From: Candidatus Pacearchaeota archaeon CG10_big_fil_rev_8_21_14_0_10_32_14
GTDB taxonomy: Archaea; Nanobdellota; Nanobdellia; Pacearchaeales; GW2011-AR1
Assembly (NCBI GenBank): GCA_002763085.1
Contig: PFCY01000055.1
Location: 1-5,323 of the forward strand
Length of the DNA stretch: 5,323 nucleotides
Direction of reading: 5' to 3'
Under the pieces are notes generated by a model, which worked only from the letters and a program-made list of their open reading frames with translations, was not told the origin of the DNA and ran no database searches. The position numbers were made by a program, and so were the translations under genes. The number at the start of each line of letters is the position of its first letter. Position 1 is the first letter of the stretch. Shown here one piece after another: positions 1-5,323 of this stretch.

Positions 1-17
1 TCAAGATTATCAACATC

Positions 18-30
18 TTATATAAAAAAA
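18..30 (-). promoter_or_regulatory. TATA-box-like promoter reading toward the left edge
   Basis: On the minus strand this reads TTTTTTTATATAA, a good match to an archaeal TATA box, preceded by an A/T-rich stretch. Archaeal transcription starts about 25-30 bases downstream of the box, which would fall just beyond the left edge, so the box probably serves a minus-strand gene outside the window. An ATG at 16-14 opens a frame that stays open to the edge (MLII...), but it is too close to the box to be the leaderless start. A/T-rich DNA gives such matches by chance, so this is tentative. Confidence 0.3.
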
Positions 31-59
31 TATTATTAAAAAAATTTGGATTAATTTAT

Positions 60-206
60 TCGTTCGAACAAATCTCGTTCTCCGTGTCGCATAATTTGTG
101 AGCATTAATCTGCGAAGCAGCAAAATATTAATCAGTTTTTCTTTCCCTCCCCCCTCCCCTCAACCTCTAAAGTAGAGGCTCCTCCCGATTAGGGGGGTTG
201 TGAGAA
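60..206. other. GC-rich intergenic block with serial hairpins, possible structured RNA
   Basis: This stretch has no credible ORF. From 145 to 215 it is about 62% G+C (44 of 71 bases), against roughly one third for the window. Visible pairings are: ACAAAT 68-73 with ATTTGT 94-99; CTGC 110-113 with GCAG 117-120, flanked by ATTAAT 104-109 and 127-132; CCTCTA 164-169 with TAGAGG 173-178, perfect with a 3-base loop; and CCTCCC 181-186 with GGGGGG 192-197, one wobble and a 5-base loop. CTCA 159-162 can pair with TGAG 201-204, and CCCTCC 152-157 with GGTGGG 207-212 with one mismatch. The last two pairings would enclose the two GC hairpins in a three-way junction. The strand cannot be decided. A GC-rich, folded intergenic stretch in an AT-rich genome is a known sign of a non-coding RNA, but no known class was recognised. 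Confidence 0.4.
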
Positions 207-270
207 GGTGGGCGAGATCACGAGTTTTTCGAGAAAGTCGAAATCTAAATGGGAATCCTTAATACACACA
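207..270 (-). repeat. Gene-end repeat, copy 1, with conserved hairpin
   Basis: This is one of two diverged copies in the window; the other is at 686-753, in the same orientation. Shared blocks are GGTGGGCGA at 207-215, CGAG at 221-224, GTTTTTC at 224-230, AAAT at 241-244, TGGGAA at 250-255 and TCCT at 256-259. The middle is a hairpin, TTTCGA 227-232 with TCGAAA 238-243 around a 5-base loop. An alternative basal stem pairs AGAT 215-218 with ATCT 243-246. The other copy has a hairpin at the same place but with a different stem sequence. The element begins 67 bases beyond the stop codon of the 66-residue gene and directly follows a T-rich terminator-like tract when read on the minus strand. The strand is given as minus only because both copies follow minus-strand genes. 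Confidence 0.6.
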
Positions 271-284
271 AAAACGAAAAAAAA
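270..284 (-). terminator. Double T-tract terminator after the 66-residue gene
   Basis: Read on the minus strand, this is eight T, then CG, then five T, followed by GTGTGT. It lies 53-67 bases past the stop codon of the gene at 537-337. Archaeal RNA polymerase terminates at oligo-T tracts without needing a hairpin, so it is a plausible terminator. The arrangement closely resembles the tract after pheT at 767-753. Confidence 0.5.
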
Positions 285-336
285 TTCAACAGAAGCCCAT
301 CAATGAACAATAATATTTTCTTAATAGATTTCAATT

Positions 337-537
337 TTACTCCTCAATAGCAATATCAGGAAATAAACTTTCAAGTTTTATTCTGTGGGATTTTGCGACT
401 TCCCTAGCTAAAACCGCATTTTTTTGCTCTCTGCTCCCTTCTTTTGCTAACTTGAAATTTATATCATAAGAAACCTCTTGGCTTCTAAGATACGTTGCAT
501 ATTGTTCAAGTCTGGTAATATAATTATCTTCAGGCAT
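337..537 (-). CDS. Small hypothetical protein, 66 residues
   Basis: I do not recognise this protein. It is a soluble, probably all-helical polypeptide with no signal peptide, membrane segment, cysteine or metal-binding motif. Residues 1-25 (MPEDNYITRLEQ...) and 30-58 are rich in charged residues with hydrophobic ones spaced as in amphipathic helices, and the C-terminus is acidic (PDIAIEE). The ATG at 537 is the natural start: no Shine-Dalgarno precedes it, and a TATA-like box about 20-28 bases upstream fits a leaderless transcript. It is the only plausible ORF in this interval, its amino-acid make-up resembles the flanking genes, and T-tracts follow its stop, so it looks like a real single-gene unit. 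It lies alone between two copies of the same repeat, which may mean it moved as a cassette or only that both copies mark gene ends. Confidence 0.6.
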   Translation of the reverse strand: MPEDNYITRLEQYATYLRSQEVSYDINFKLAKEGSREQKNAVLAREVAKSHRIKLESLFPDIAIEE

Positions 538-556
538 TTTTTTAGAACAATTTGTT

Positions 557-579
557 TATTTATAAGAATTTATATTCTC
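557..579 (-). promoter_or_regulatory. TATA-box region for the 66-residue gene
   Basis: The minus strand carries CTTATAAATAAA (566-555), with GAATATAAATTC (579-568) just upstream. The box centre near 561 would put the start site about 25 bases downstream, at or very near the ATG at 537. This matches the leaderless pattern common in archaea and the lack of a Shine-Dalgarno sequence. Which of the two boxes is used cannot be told from sequence. Confidence 0.4.
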
Positions 580-648
580 TAATGACCTCATTAAAATAAA
601 AATAAATTTTTTATGTTTGACAATCATTTGGAAATTCAGATATGAATA

Positions 649-753
649 GGGCGAACGATTTCGTGATAAGGGATAAGGTATGGCTGGTGGGCGAAGTCGC
701 GAGTAGGGTTTTTCTTCAGAATGAAGAAATTCAAGTGGGAAATTCCTAACACA
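649..753 (-). repeat. Gene-end repeat, copy 2, with conserved hairpin
   Basis: The core at 686-753 matches copy 1 at 207-270: GGTGGGCGA at 686-694, CGAG at 700-703, GTTTTTC at 708-714, AAAT at 727-730, TGGGAA at 736-741 and TCCT at 744-747. The central hairpin is TTTCTTCA 711-718 with TGAAGAAA 722-729 and a GAA loop, two base pairs longer than in copy 1 and of different sequence. The outer part at 649-685 holds GGGCGAAC, a small ACGA/TCGT hairpin (655-658 with 661-664) and two tandem GATAAGG units (665-678). It is more loosely similar to the G-rich flank of copy 1. On the minus strand the element lies directly after the T-tracts that follow pheT, in the same position that copy 1 holds after its own gene. 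Confidence 0.6.
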
Positions 754-767
754 AAAAATTACAAAAA
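753..767 (-). terminator. Double T-tract terminator after pheT
   Basis: On the minus strand there are five T, then GTAA, then six T, followed by GTGTT, starting 22 bases beyond the pheT stop codon. Oligo-T runs are the intrinsic termination signal in archaea. This would end the pheS-acetyltransferase-pheT transcript just before the repeat. The layout and the GTG following the T-run mirror the tract at 284-270. Confidence 0.5.
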
Positions 768-788
768 CTCTAAAGAATAATATCTCAA

Positions 789-2495
789 TCATATCTTCTC
801 AAAAACTTTTTCAAGATCAATTTCAAACATCGCAACAGCCATCTTCAGTTTCCAGTTTTTCAAAATCTTAGGATGAACCTCGCCAATATGACCCATAACT
901 TCATTATCAATCAATATTTTTGCTATTCTCCCCTCAATAAAATGACTCGGCAAAGCCTCGCCACTTTCAGGTTCTTTAATTTCAATTTCAACTTTCATCA
1001 TCCTAAAGAGCGATTCAATTATCCTTTTTACATCTGTATAATTAGCCGGACTATAAGCCAAACATAATTTTTCTTTTTCATTGATTGAATTAGATTCTTT
1101 ATCTAGATTAAACACTCTGCCCATCTCATAAATTTTTTGTGGATAGCTCGCATCAACATTTTCCGACAAGATCTTAAGCGCGAAATGACTCAGATCATTT
1201 CTTAAAATATTATATTCTGTTTTAGACTCATTTACCTCAATAACTGAATCTTTAATTTCTTTATCGGCAACATTCATTTTCTTGAACTGATCGTCTCTAG
1301 TTGTTAGATGATAATTTGAAATTTCTATAAATCCAGCACCATTGATTATTTCAGAAATTTTTCTTTTGATAATCTCATTTTTTGATTCACTTCCTATCGT
1401 TGATACTGCGGGGATTATAGGATCAAAATTATCATATCCATATGCGATTGCGACATCCTCAATCAGATCAACTTCATGTAGAAGATCATTCCTATACGCT
1501 GGAATCAATACTTCTCTCTTTTTCTCATTATAGCTGTAACCCATTCTTTCTAAAAATCCCCTAAGTTGTTTCGAGTTCAGATTAAGTCCAAGAAGTTTAT
1601 TGACATTCTCAATATTAAGTTTCATCTTTTCGGGTTTTAGATCAGGAGTTATTTCTTTCTTCTTTCCATAGTGAACATTCATTTGGTATATCTCAACTTT
1701 ATCTGAAAAATCCGCCAGCGTCGTTACAACAATATTCAAAATCTTCTTCAAAATCTCAAAATCAAATCCAGAACATTCGATAAATACATCTCGAGTCTCA
1801 TTCGTGACTTTTCCCGTCGAGTTGGAATTTATTATCGGAGGCATGCTTAAAATATTTTCTTTAGCGTCAACAAAAATAGGAAATTTTTCCTTTCCAGCGA
1901 GCAAATGTGCATAATCCCTTCCGGTAGGATGTCTTTGCAAAATCGAAAGACCGGTCATCTCTTTTTCTCCAGGCGAGTCAAGCGGAACAAATTTTATTTT
2001 GTCTCCTTCAAGTGCTTTGAAAGTAATAGGCAAACTTATTTTTTCAATTGGATAAATTCCAATCGCCGCTTTTTTTCTTTTTCTGCCAAGAGTAGTATGA
2101 AGTTTTTCTTGAATATCGATTATCTCTTTAATTCTAGAATCACTGAGTTGTAAATTTTTTACAATAGCACACGCGGTATATGGACGAATTCCTTCAAGTG
2201 ATTTATCTACTATGACCTCATAATCTTTAGCTGGTTTTTTCAAAGATTTTGAATAATCGATAAGCCCCGTCTTTCCTTTTTTATCTAAATAAGCTAAAAA
2301 AGATCTCTTAAATCCTTGATACGAAAGTAAATCTGGCCTATTAGGAAAAACTTCTATCGCAAAATTATCTACAAGTTCGTCGTCATCGAATGAATCAACC
2401 GGAGTTCCAAACATCGCAATCTTTCCGAGCATGACTTCGTCTAACTTTCCAATTTCTTTCTCGAAACTTTTTTTGTTTATGTTTATGATTGTCAT
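789..2495 (-). CDS. pheT: Phenylalanyl-tRNA synthetase beta subunit (archaeal type)
   Basis: PheT is the beta subunit of cytosolic (alpha-beta)2 PheRS (EC 6.1.1.20). It supports charging of tRNA-Phe and hydrolyses mischarged Tyr-tRNA-Phe. At 568 residues it has the archaeal/eukaryotic length and lacks the extra N- and C-terminal domains of bacterial PheT. Residues 1-90 form the N-terminal B1-like part, with the family signature PNRPDLLSYQG at 51-61. About 100-275 is the B3/B4 editing domain, with RHPTGRDYAHLL at 188-199 and NETRDVFIECSGFD at 232-245. About 285-365 is the B5 domain, ending in PAYRNDLLHEVDLIEDVAIAYGYDN (332-356). About 370-568 is the catalytic-like module, with LRNDLSHFALKILSENV at 431-447 and GEVHPKIL at 538-545. 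The ATG at 2495 gives the usual family start (MTIININKKSFEK) and lies one base after the acetyltransferase stop, with no Shine-Dalgarno, so translation is probably coupled. It ends with TGA. All domains look intact. Confidence 0.96.
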   Translation of the reverse strand: MTIININKKSFEKEIGKLDEVMLGKIAMFGTPVDSFDDDELVDNFAIEVFPNRPDLLSYQGFKRSFLAYLDKKGKTGLIDYSKSLKKPAKDYEVIVDKSLEGIRPYTACAIVKNLQLSDSRIKEIIDIQEKLHTTLGRKRKKAAIGIYPIEKISLPITFKALEGDKIKFVPLDSPGEKEMTGLSILQRHPTGRDYAHLLAGKEKFPIFVDAKENILSMPPIINSNSTGKVTNETRDVFIECSGFDFEILKKILNIVVTTLADFSDKVEIYQMNVHYGKKKEITPDLKPEKMKLNIENVNKLLGLNLNSKQLRGFLERMGYSYNEKKREVLIPAYRNDLLHEVDLIEDVAIAYGYDNFDPIIPAVSTIGSESKNEIIKRKISEIINGAGFIEISNYHLTTRDDQFKKMNVADKEIKDSVIEVNESKTEYNILRNDLSHFALKILSENVDASYPQKIYEMGRVFNLDKESNSINEKEKLCLAYSPANYTDVKRIIESLFRMMKVEIEIKEPESGEALPSHFIEGRIAKILIDNEVMGHIGEVHPKILKNWKLKMAVAMFEIDLEKVFEKI

Positions 2496-2496
2496 G

Positions 2497-2949
2497 TTAG
2501 TCTAATTTCTTAATCATTGGATAAAGTGGAATTCCATTATATAATTTTTTATTTCCACATCTTTTATATCCTAATTTTCTATAAAACTTAAGAGCATAAG
2601 GTGATGAATTTAAAAAAATTTTATTTTTTTTTATCGAATTTTCTAAATTATTTATTATAACACTTCCAATTCCTTTTCTCATAAATCTTTTATCAACATA
2701 ACAATGAGTTATCCAGCCATCTTTTTTTGCTCTTCCAACTCCAATTATTTTATCATTAATCTCAGATATTATGACGAAATTTTTTAACCATTTTTTTTCA
2801 ATATTTTCTTTATTATAAGTCTCAACAAAGAATTTAACACTTTCTTTTGTTAAATGTTTCCCATTAAATTCTTTAAAGATTTTAATAATAAATTCACTAA
2901 CTTTTCTTGAATCTTTTTTCTTAAACGTTCTAAATACTAAATTTTCCAT
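2497..2949 (-). CDS. GNAT-family N-acetyltransferase
   Basis: This is a 150-residue single-domain acetyltransferase of the GNAT fold, which moves an acetyl group from acetyl-CoA to an amine; the substrate is unknown. The core is typical: the strand at 78-85 (GWITHCYV) leads into the acetyl-CoA pyrophosphate-binding loop RKGIGS at 91-96 and its helix (97-107). The motif-B region LNSSPYALKFYRKLGYKRCG runs from 113 to 132. In the Q/R-x-x-G-x-G pattern, position 90 is Met, with Arg at 91 instead, a minor deviation. The start codon lies one base after the pheS stop, and the stop one base before pheT. The gene is far more AT-rich than its neighbours (88 G+C in 420 bases, about 21%), and Lys, Ile, Asn and Phe are abundant. 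That suggests later acquisition into the operon. A ribosomal-protein, small-molecule or toxin-type role cannot be told apart. Confidence 0.88.
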   Translation of the reverse strand: MENLVFRTFKKKDSRKVSEFIIKIFKEFNGKHLTKESVKFFVETYNKENIEKKWLKNFVIISEINDKIIGVGRAKKDGWITHCYVDKRFMRKGIGSVIINNLENSIKKNKIFLNSSPYALKFYRKLGYKRCGNKKLYNGIPLYPMIKKLD

Positions 2950-2950
2950 C

Positions 2951-4486
2951 TCATTTCATCCAAAACCTCATTTCACGAAGCTGTCTTATATCATTTTTGT
3001 AAAGCTGTCTTAAATCTTTAATTTCGTAATAATCCATAAGTATTCTGTCAAATCCAGGACCCCACGCCAAAATAGGAATATGCTCCCCAAAAAAAGGAAT
3101 TGTGACTTCAGGTCTGAATATTCCCGCCCCGCCAAGTTCAAGCCATACTTTTTTTTCCGGATGATAAACATCTATTTCAACGCTCGGTTCAGTATAAGGA
3201 AAATAAGCCGGCCTGAATCTAACTTTATCATAGCCCATCTTCTTGAAAAACTGATTCAAATATCCAAGTAAATGTCTGAAGTTCACATTTTTATCGACGA
3301 CAATTCCCTCTGTTTGATTAAATTCAAAGCCATGACTCCAATCGACGGTTTCATTCCTAAAACATTTACCTATAGCAAAATATTTTTCCGAGAAGTCCGT
3401 GTTTCTTTTTTCTCTCGACATTTTATCAAGAGTCAAAGCAGAAAGAACAGTCGTATGAGTTCGCAGAACAGCTTTTTTTGATTCATCTTCATTCCATTCA
3501 TATCTCCATCCTTTGCTCGATTTATCCCCTTTCTCATGAAATTTCTTTACACTGTCTAAAATTTTCTTTGGGGGAAGTTCTTCGGTTCTATTTAAAAAAA
3601 ATGTATCTTGCATTTCTCTAACAGGATGATCTTGAGCGGTGAATAAAGCATCAAAATTCCAAAACGATCCCTGAACCATTTTTCCTTCCATCTCGCAAAA
3701 ACCCATCTCTGTCCAAACTCGTCTTCCATAATCAATAGATTGATTTACAAAATGTCTTTTCCCTATCTCAATTTTTGGAACGCTCGCGGCGACATCATAT
3801 CGTCTGAATTTTTTCCCTTTCCACCCGTCGTTTTTTATAATTTCAGGAGTAAGAGCTTCAATATATTCGGTTTTATCTTCGTCAAATTTCACATTCGATA
3901 ATTTCTTTCCATATTCAGTTAGTTCAATAGAGATAAACCTTTTCTCTTCAATTAAAACAATCTCTTTCCTATTTTTCAAAGTTTCGTATGAATGTTTCTG
4001 TTCAGGAGCTAATGATTCAAGTTCGAGCGGTAAACTTTCAAGAAATATTTCTTCAAGCATTTTTTTTGCAACTTCATTGCCATTTGCATTGAGTAATATC
4101 TTCCCTTTTTTAAGTTCAATCATCGCTCTTTTCTTTAACACACCAAGAGCAGCTTTAAATTCATCATCACTAAGCTTGCTTTGTTTCTGTGATTCTTCAA
4201 GAGTTGGAACTTTATTTTTATTTTCATTCAAATAATTAAGAAGTTTTCTTTCAGGCAGCCCATTTTTATTATACCTAACCCCATTAATTCCAAGCTCAAC
4301 AATTTTTTTCTTCTCGACGTTTAGCGCAATTAAATTTTTGTTTGCTAAATATTCGAGCGCTCTCATGATAGAAACTTCATCAAGTCCAGACTCCTCAATC
4401 AATTTTTCATATCCCAACATTACATAAGGAAGAATCTTCTTCTCATTCAGTGACAAATATTCTATTATCTTTTCCGTTTCATCCAT
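2951..4486 (-). CDS. pheS: Phenylalanyl-tRNA synthetase alpha subunit (archaeal type)
   Basis: PheS is the catalytic subunit of PheRS. It activates phenylalanine with ATP and transfers it to tRNA-Phe as part of a cytosolic (alpha-beta)2 enzyme with PheT. It has 511 residues, normal for archaea. Residues 1 to about 200 are helix-rich winged-helix-type domains typical of the archaeal/eukaryotic alpha subunit. The class II core follows: the motif 1 region at about 245-268, FWNFDALFTAQDHPVREMQDTF at 275-296, LRTHTT at 341-346, motif 2 FRNET at 376-380 with EFNQTEG at 388-394, the Phe-site segment RFRPAYFPYTEPSVE at 423-437, and motif 3 ending GPGFDRI (476-482, Arg481). Motif 1 is divergent: HFV at 245-247 where I expect HPL. 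No frameshift or missing catalytic residue is seen. The ATG at 4486 is supported by a TATA-like stretch about 25 bases upstream. The gene ends with TGA, one base before the acetyltransferase. Confidence 0.96.
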   Translation of the reverse strand: MDETEKIIEYLSLNEKKILPYVMLGYEKLIEESGLDEVSIMRALEYLANKNLIALNVEKKKIVELGINGVRYNKNGLPERKLLNYLNENKNKVPTLEESQKQSKLSDDEFKAALGVLKKRAMIELKKGKILLNANGNEVAKKMLEEIFLESLPLELESLAPEQKHSYETLKNRKEIVLIEEKRFISIELTEYGKKLSNVKFDEDKTEYIEALTPEIIKNDGWKGKKFRRYDVAASVPKIEIGKRHFVNQSIDYGRRVWTEMGFCEMEGKMVQGSFWNFDALFTAQDHPVREMQDTFFLNRTEELPPKKILDSVKKFHEKGDKSSKGWRYEWNEDESKKAVLRTHTTVLSALTLDKMSREKRNTDFSEKYFAIGKCFRNETVDWSHGFEFNQTEGIVVDKNVNFRHLLGYLNQFFKKMGYDKVRFRPAYFPYTEPSVEIDVYHPEKKVWLELGGAGIFRPEVTIPFFGEHIPILAWGPGFDRILMDYYEIKDLRQLYKNDIRQLREMRFWMK

Positions 4487-4498
4487 TAAAATTCAATG

Positions 4499-4520
4499 AT
4501 TTAAGGATTAAAAAAGGTTA
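4499..4520 (-). promoter_or_regulatory. Possible promoter of the pheS operon
   Basis: On the minus strand this reads TAACCTTTTTTAATCCTTAA, a weak TATA-like A/T stretch centred about 25 bases above the pheS ATG. A start site at or next to the ATG would give a leaderless mRNA, which agrees with the missing Shine-Dalgarno. The T6 run could equally be a terminator for the decayed gene upstream. The gap between the two is only 39 bases, so read-through is also possible. Confidence 0.3.
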
Positions 4521-4525
4521 CGTGT

Positions 4526-5323
4526 TTAGAAAACTTTCTTTCCAAAAGTGTAATTCCACAAATCAAAAAAATTATTCCTAAAACCACTCACATCCTTTCT
4601 TTCAAATTCAGAAAGTTGAAAATATAATTCTGGTTTTTCATCACTATCATAAAAATCAGAAAGATTTCTTATTCGTCCATATAATCGGGGAATAAAAAGA
4701 TTCCTCATAGTATCATGAATGATAGTTTTATCCTTCTGAGGATTAGAAGTTAACCACTCCAAAAACCTATTTAATTTTTGAGCATTCATCTCTTCAGAAA
4801 ATCCTCCATCACTATGAACCATATCCTTAATCTCTTCTGAAGAATCGGGTAAAGAATAAGCTAATAATGACATTAAAGTCACATCAAGAGTATTAAGATA
4901 TTCACCCATCAAGTTATGTTCTCTCAAATAAGGTTTTGCACGCTCACCAATAGTTTGTTCAATACCTTCTCTTGCATGTTCATATTCGGGGCTTCCAACT
5001 AGTCTGAAGTAAGGTTGTTGAAAATCGTATTATCCAGACTACTTAAATTCCCTAAATTAGAAAGTCTTGATTTAATTGCAGAATTAATTCAAACAACATG
5101 ACCTGCCACTGAAGGAATATGACCTTCTGTATAAAAATCAGAATATATTTTAGATAGGGGAGAGTTTTCAAAATAATGAATCATATCATCTAATTCAAAT
5201 TCTAGTTTTCTTACCCTAAAAACAGTCTTAAAATAGGGTATATTAATTTATCTCCGGAAGGGGCTTCATCCCATATTACAAAAATTAATTTATTTATAAT
5301 AGAGATTTTGTTTGGTATTAGGA
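4526..5323 (-). pseudogene. Decayed, unrecognised protein gene, runs off the right edge
   Basis: Three consecutive minus-strand frames read like one protein. Frame 1 runs from the edge to TAA at 5213-5211 and gives LIPNKISIINKLIFVIWDEA (5321-5262), then PSGDKLIYPILRLFLG. Frame 2 is open from 5247 to TAG at 5001-4999; it includes RKLEFELDDMIHYFENSP and FYTEGHIPSVAGHVV, then an in-frame TGA (5091-5089), then INSAIKSRLSNLGNLSSLDN. Frame 3 is open from 5029 to TAA at 4528-4526, with QPYFRLVGSPEYEHAREG, and ends NYTFGKKVF. Both frame changes are of the kind made by losing one base, the first beside a run of five A (plus strand, 5218-5222). The intact 133-residue stretch from the TTG at 4927 is therefore probably the tail of a longer protein; coding-like sequence continues above that TTG. 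I recognise no family. Errors near a contig end could mimic this, but three lesions in about 240 bases next to intact genes favour true decay. Confidence 0.62.

Noticed and set aside
3..101. Open plus-strand frame at the left edge (KIINILYKK...)
   Set aside because: Only about 32 codons of low-complexity A/T-rich sequence ending in TGA at 99-101, overlapping a TATA-like region and hairpins. No support for a gene tail.
1..336. tRNA gene or CRISPR array in the left intergenic region
   Set aside because: GTTCGAAC at 62-69 recalls a T-loop, but no cloverleaf can be drawn around it, and there are no regularly spaced direct repeats.
649..760. Repeat as an H/ACA guide RNA on the plus strand, because it ends near ACACA
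   Set aside because: Copy 2 could form a short TAGG/CCTA stem before the ACA, but copy 1 has no equivalent stem, and no clear pseudouridylation pocket or kink-turn was found.
556..792. 78-residue minus-strand ORF whose ATG overlaps the pheT stop (ATGA)
   Set aside because: The overlap is tempting, but the ORF runs through the T-tracts and the whole of repeat copy 2. The second repeat copy differs by indels that do not preserve this frame, and the protein resembles no real gene product.
873..3481. Plus-strand ORFs of 63-82 residues inside pheT and pheS
   Set aside because: They lie antisense to strongly conserved synthetase domains, have no promoter or operon context, and look like frame shadows.
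5089..5091. In-frame TGA as a recoded codon (Trp or selenocysteine)
   Set aside because: pheS and pheT both use TGA as their stop, no selenocysteine-insertion hairpin was seen, and two frame changes lie nearby, so decay explains it better.
5255..5290. FVIWDEA in the decayed gene as a Walker B motif
   Set aside because: Hydrophobic residues followed by DE fit, but no Walker A or other ATPase motif is visible and the sequence is cut by the window edge.

Overview
The window looks archaeal. It carries both subunits of phenylalanyl-tRNA synthetase in their archaeal/eukaryotic form: an alpha subunit of about 510 residues with a long winged-helix N-terminus, and a beta subunit of about 570 residues that lacks the bacterial tRNA-binding and anticodon-binding additions. 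The DNA is AT-rich, proteins are rich in Lys, Ile, Asn and Glu, genes are almost back to back, start codons lack Shine-Dalgarno sequences, and TATA-like boxes sit where a leaderless transcript would need them. A DPANN archaeon of the Woesearchaeota/Pacearchaeota kind would fit. That placement is inferred from style and composition, not from a search.

All convincing genes are on the minus strand, so transcription runs from high to low coordinates. At 5323-4526 lies the decayed remains of an unrecognised gene, with three reading frames, one in-frame TGA and two apparent single-base losses. Next comes a compact operon: pheS (4486-2951), a GNAT N-acetyltransferase (2949-2497) and pheT (2495-789), with exactly one base between each pair. 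The acetyltransferase is much more AT-rich (about 21% G+C over 420 bases counted) than its synthetase neighbours (about 38% over samples of both), so it looks like an insertion between two genes whose products form one enzyme. PheS and PheT together make the (alpha-beta)2 PheRS that charges tRNA-Phe; PheT also carries the editing domain.

Downstream of pheT, 541-788 holds a T-tract terminator, a structured repeat and the promoter of a small unknown gene (537-337, 66 residues). Below that gene, 1-336 repeats the pattern: T-tracts, then a second diverged copy of the repeat in the same orientation, then an unusually GC-rich stretch that folds into several hairpins. At the left edge a TATA box points out of the window.

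The least explained material is the pair of gene-end repeats, which keep their hairpin while its stem sequence changes, and the adjoining GC-rich structured block. They may be an RNA family or a 3'-end/terminator-associated element. No tRNA, rRNA, CRISPR array or transposase is visible.
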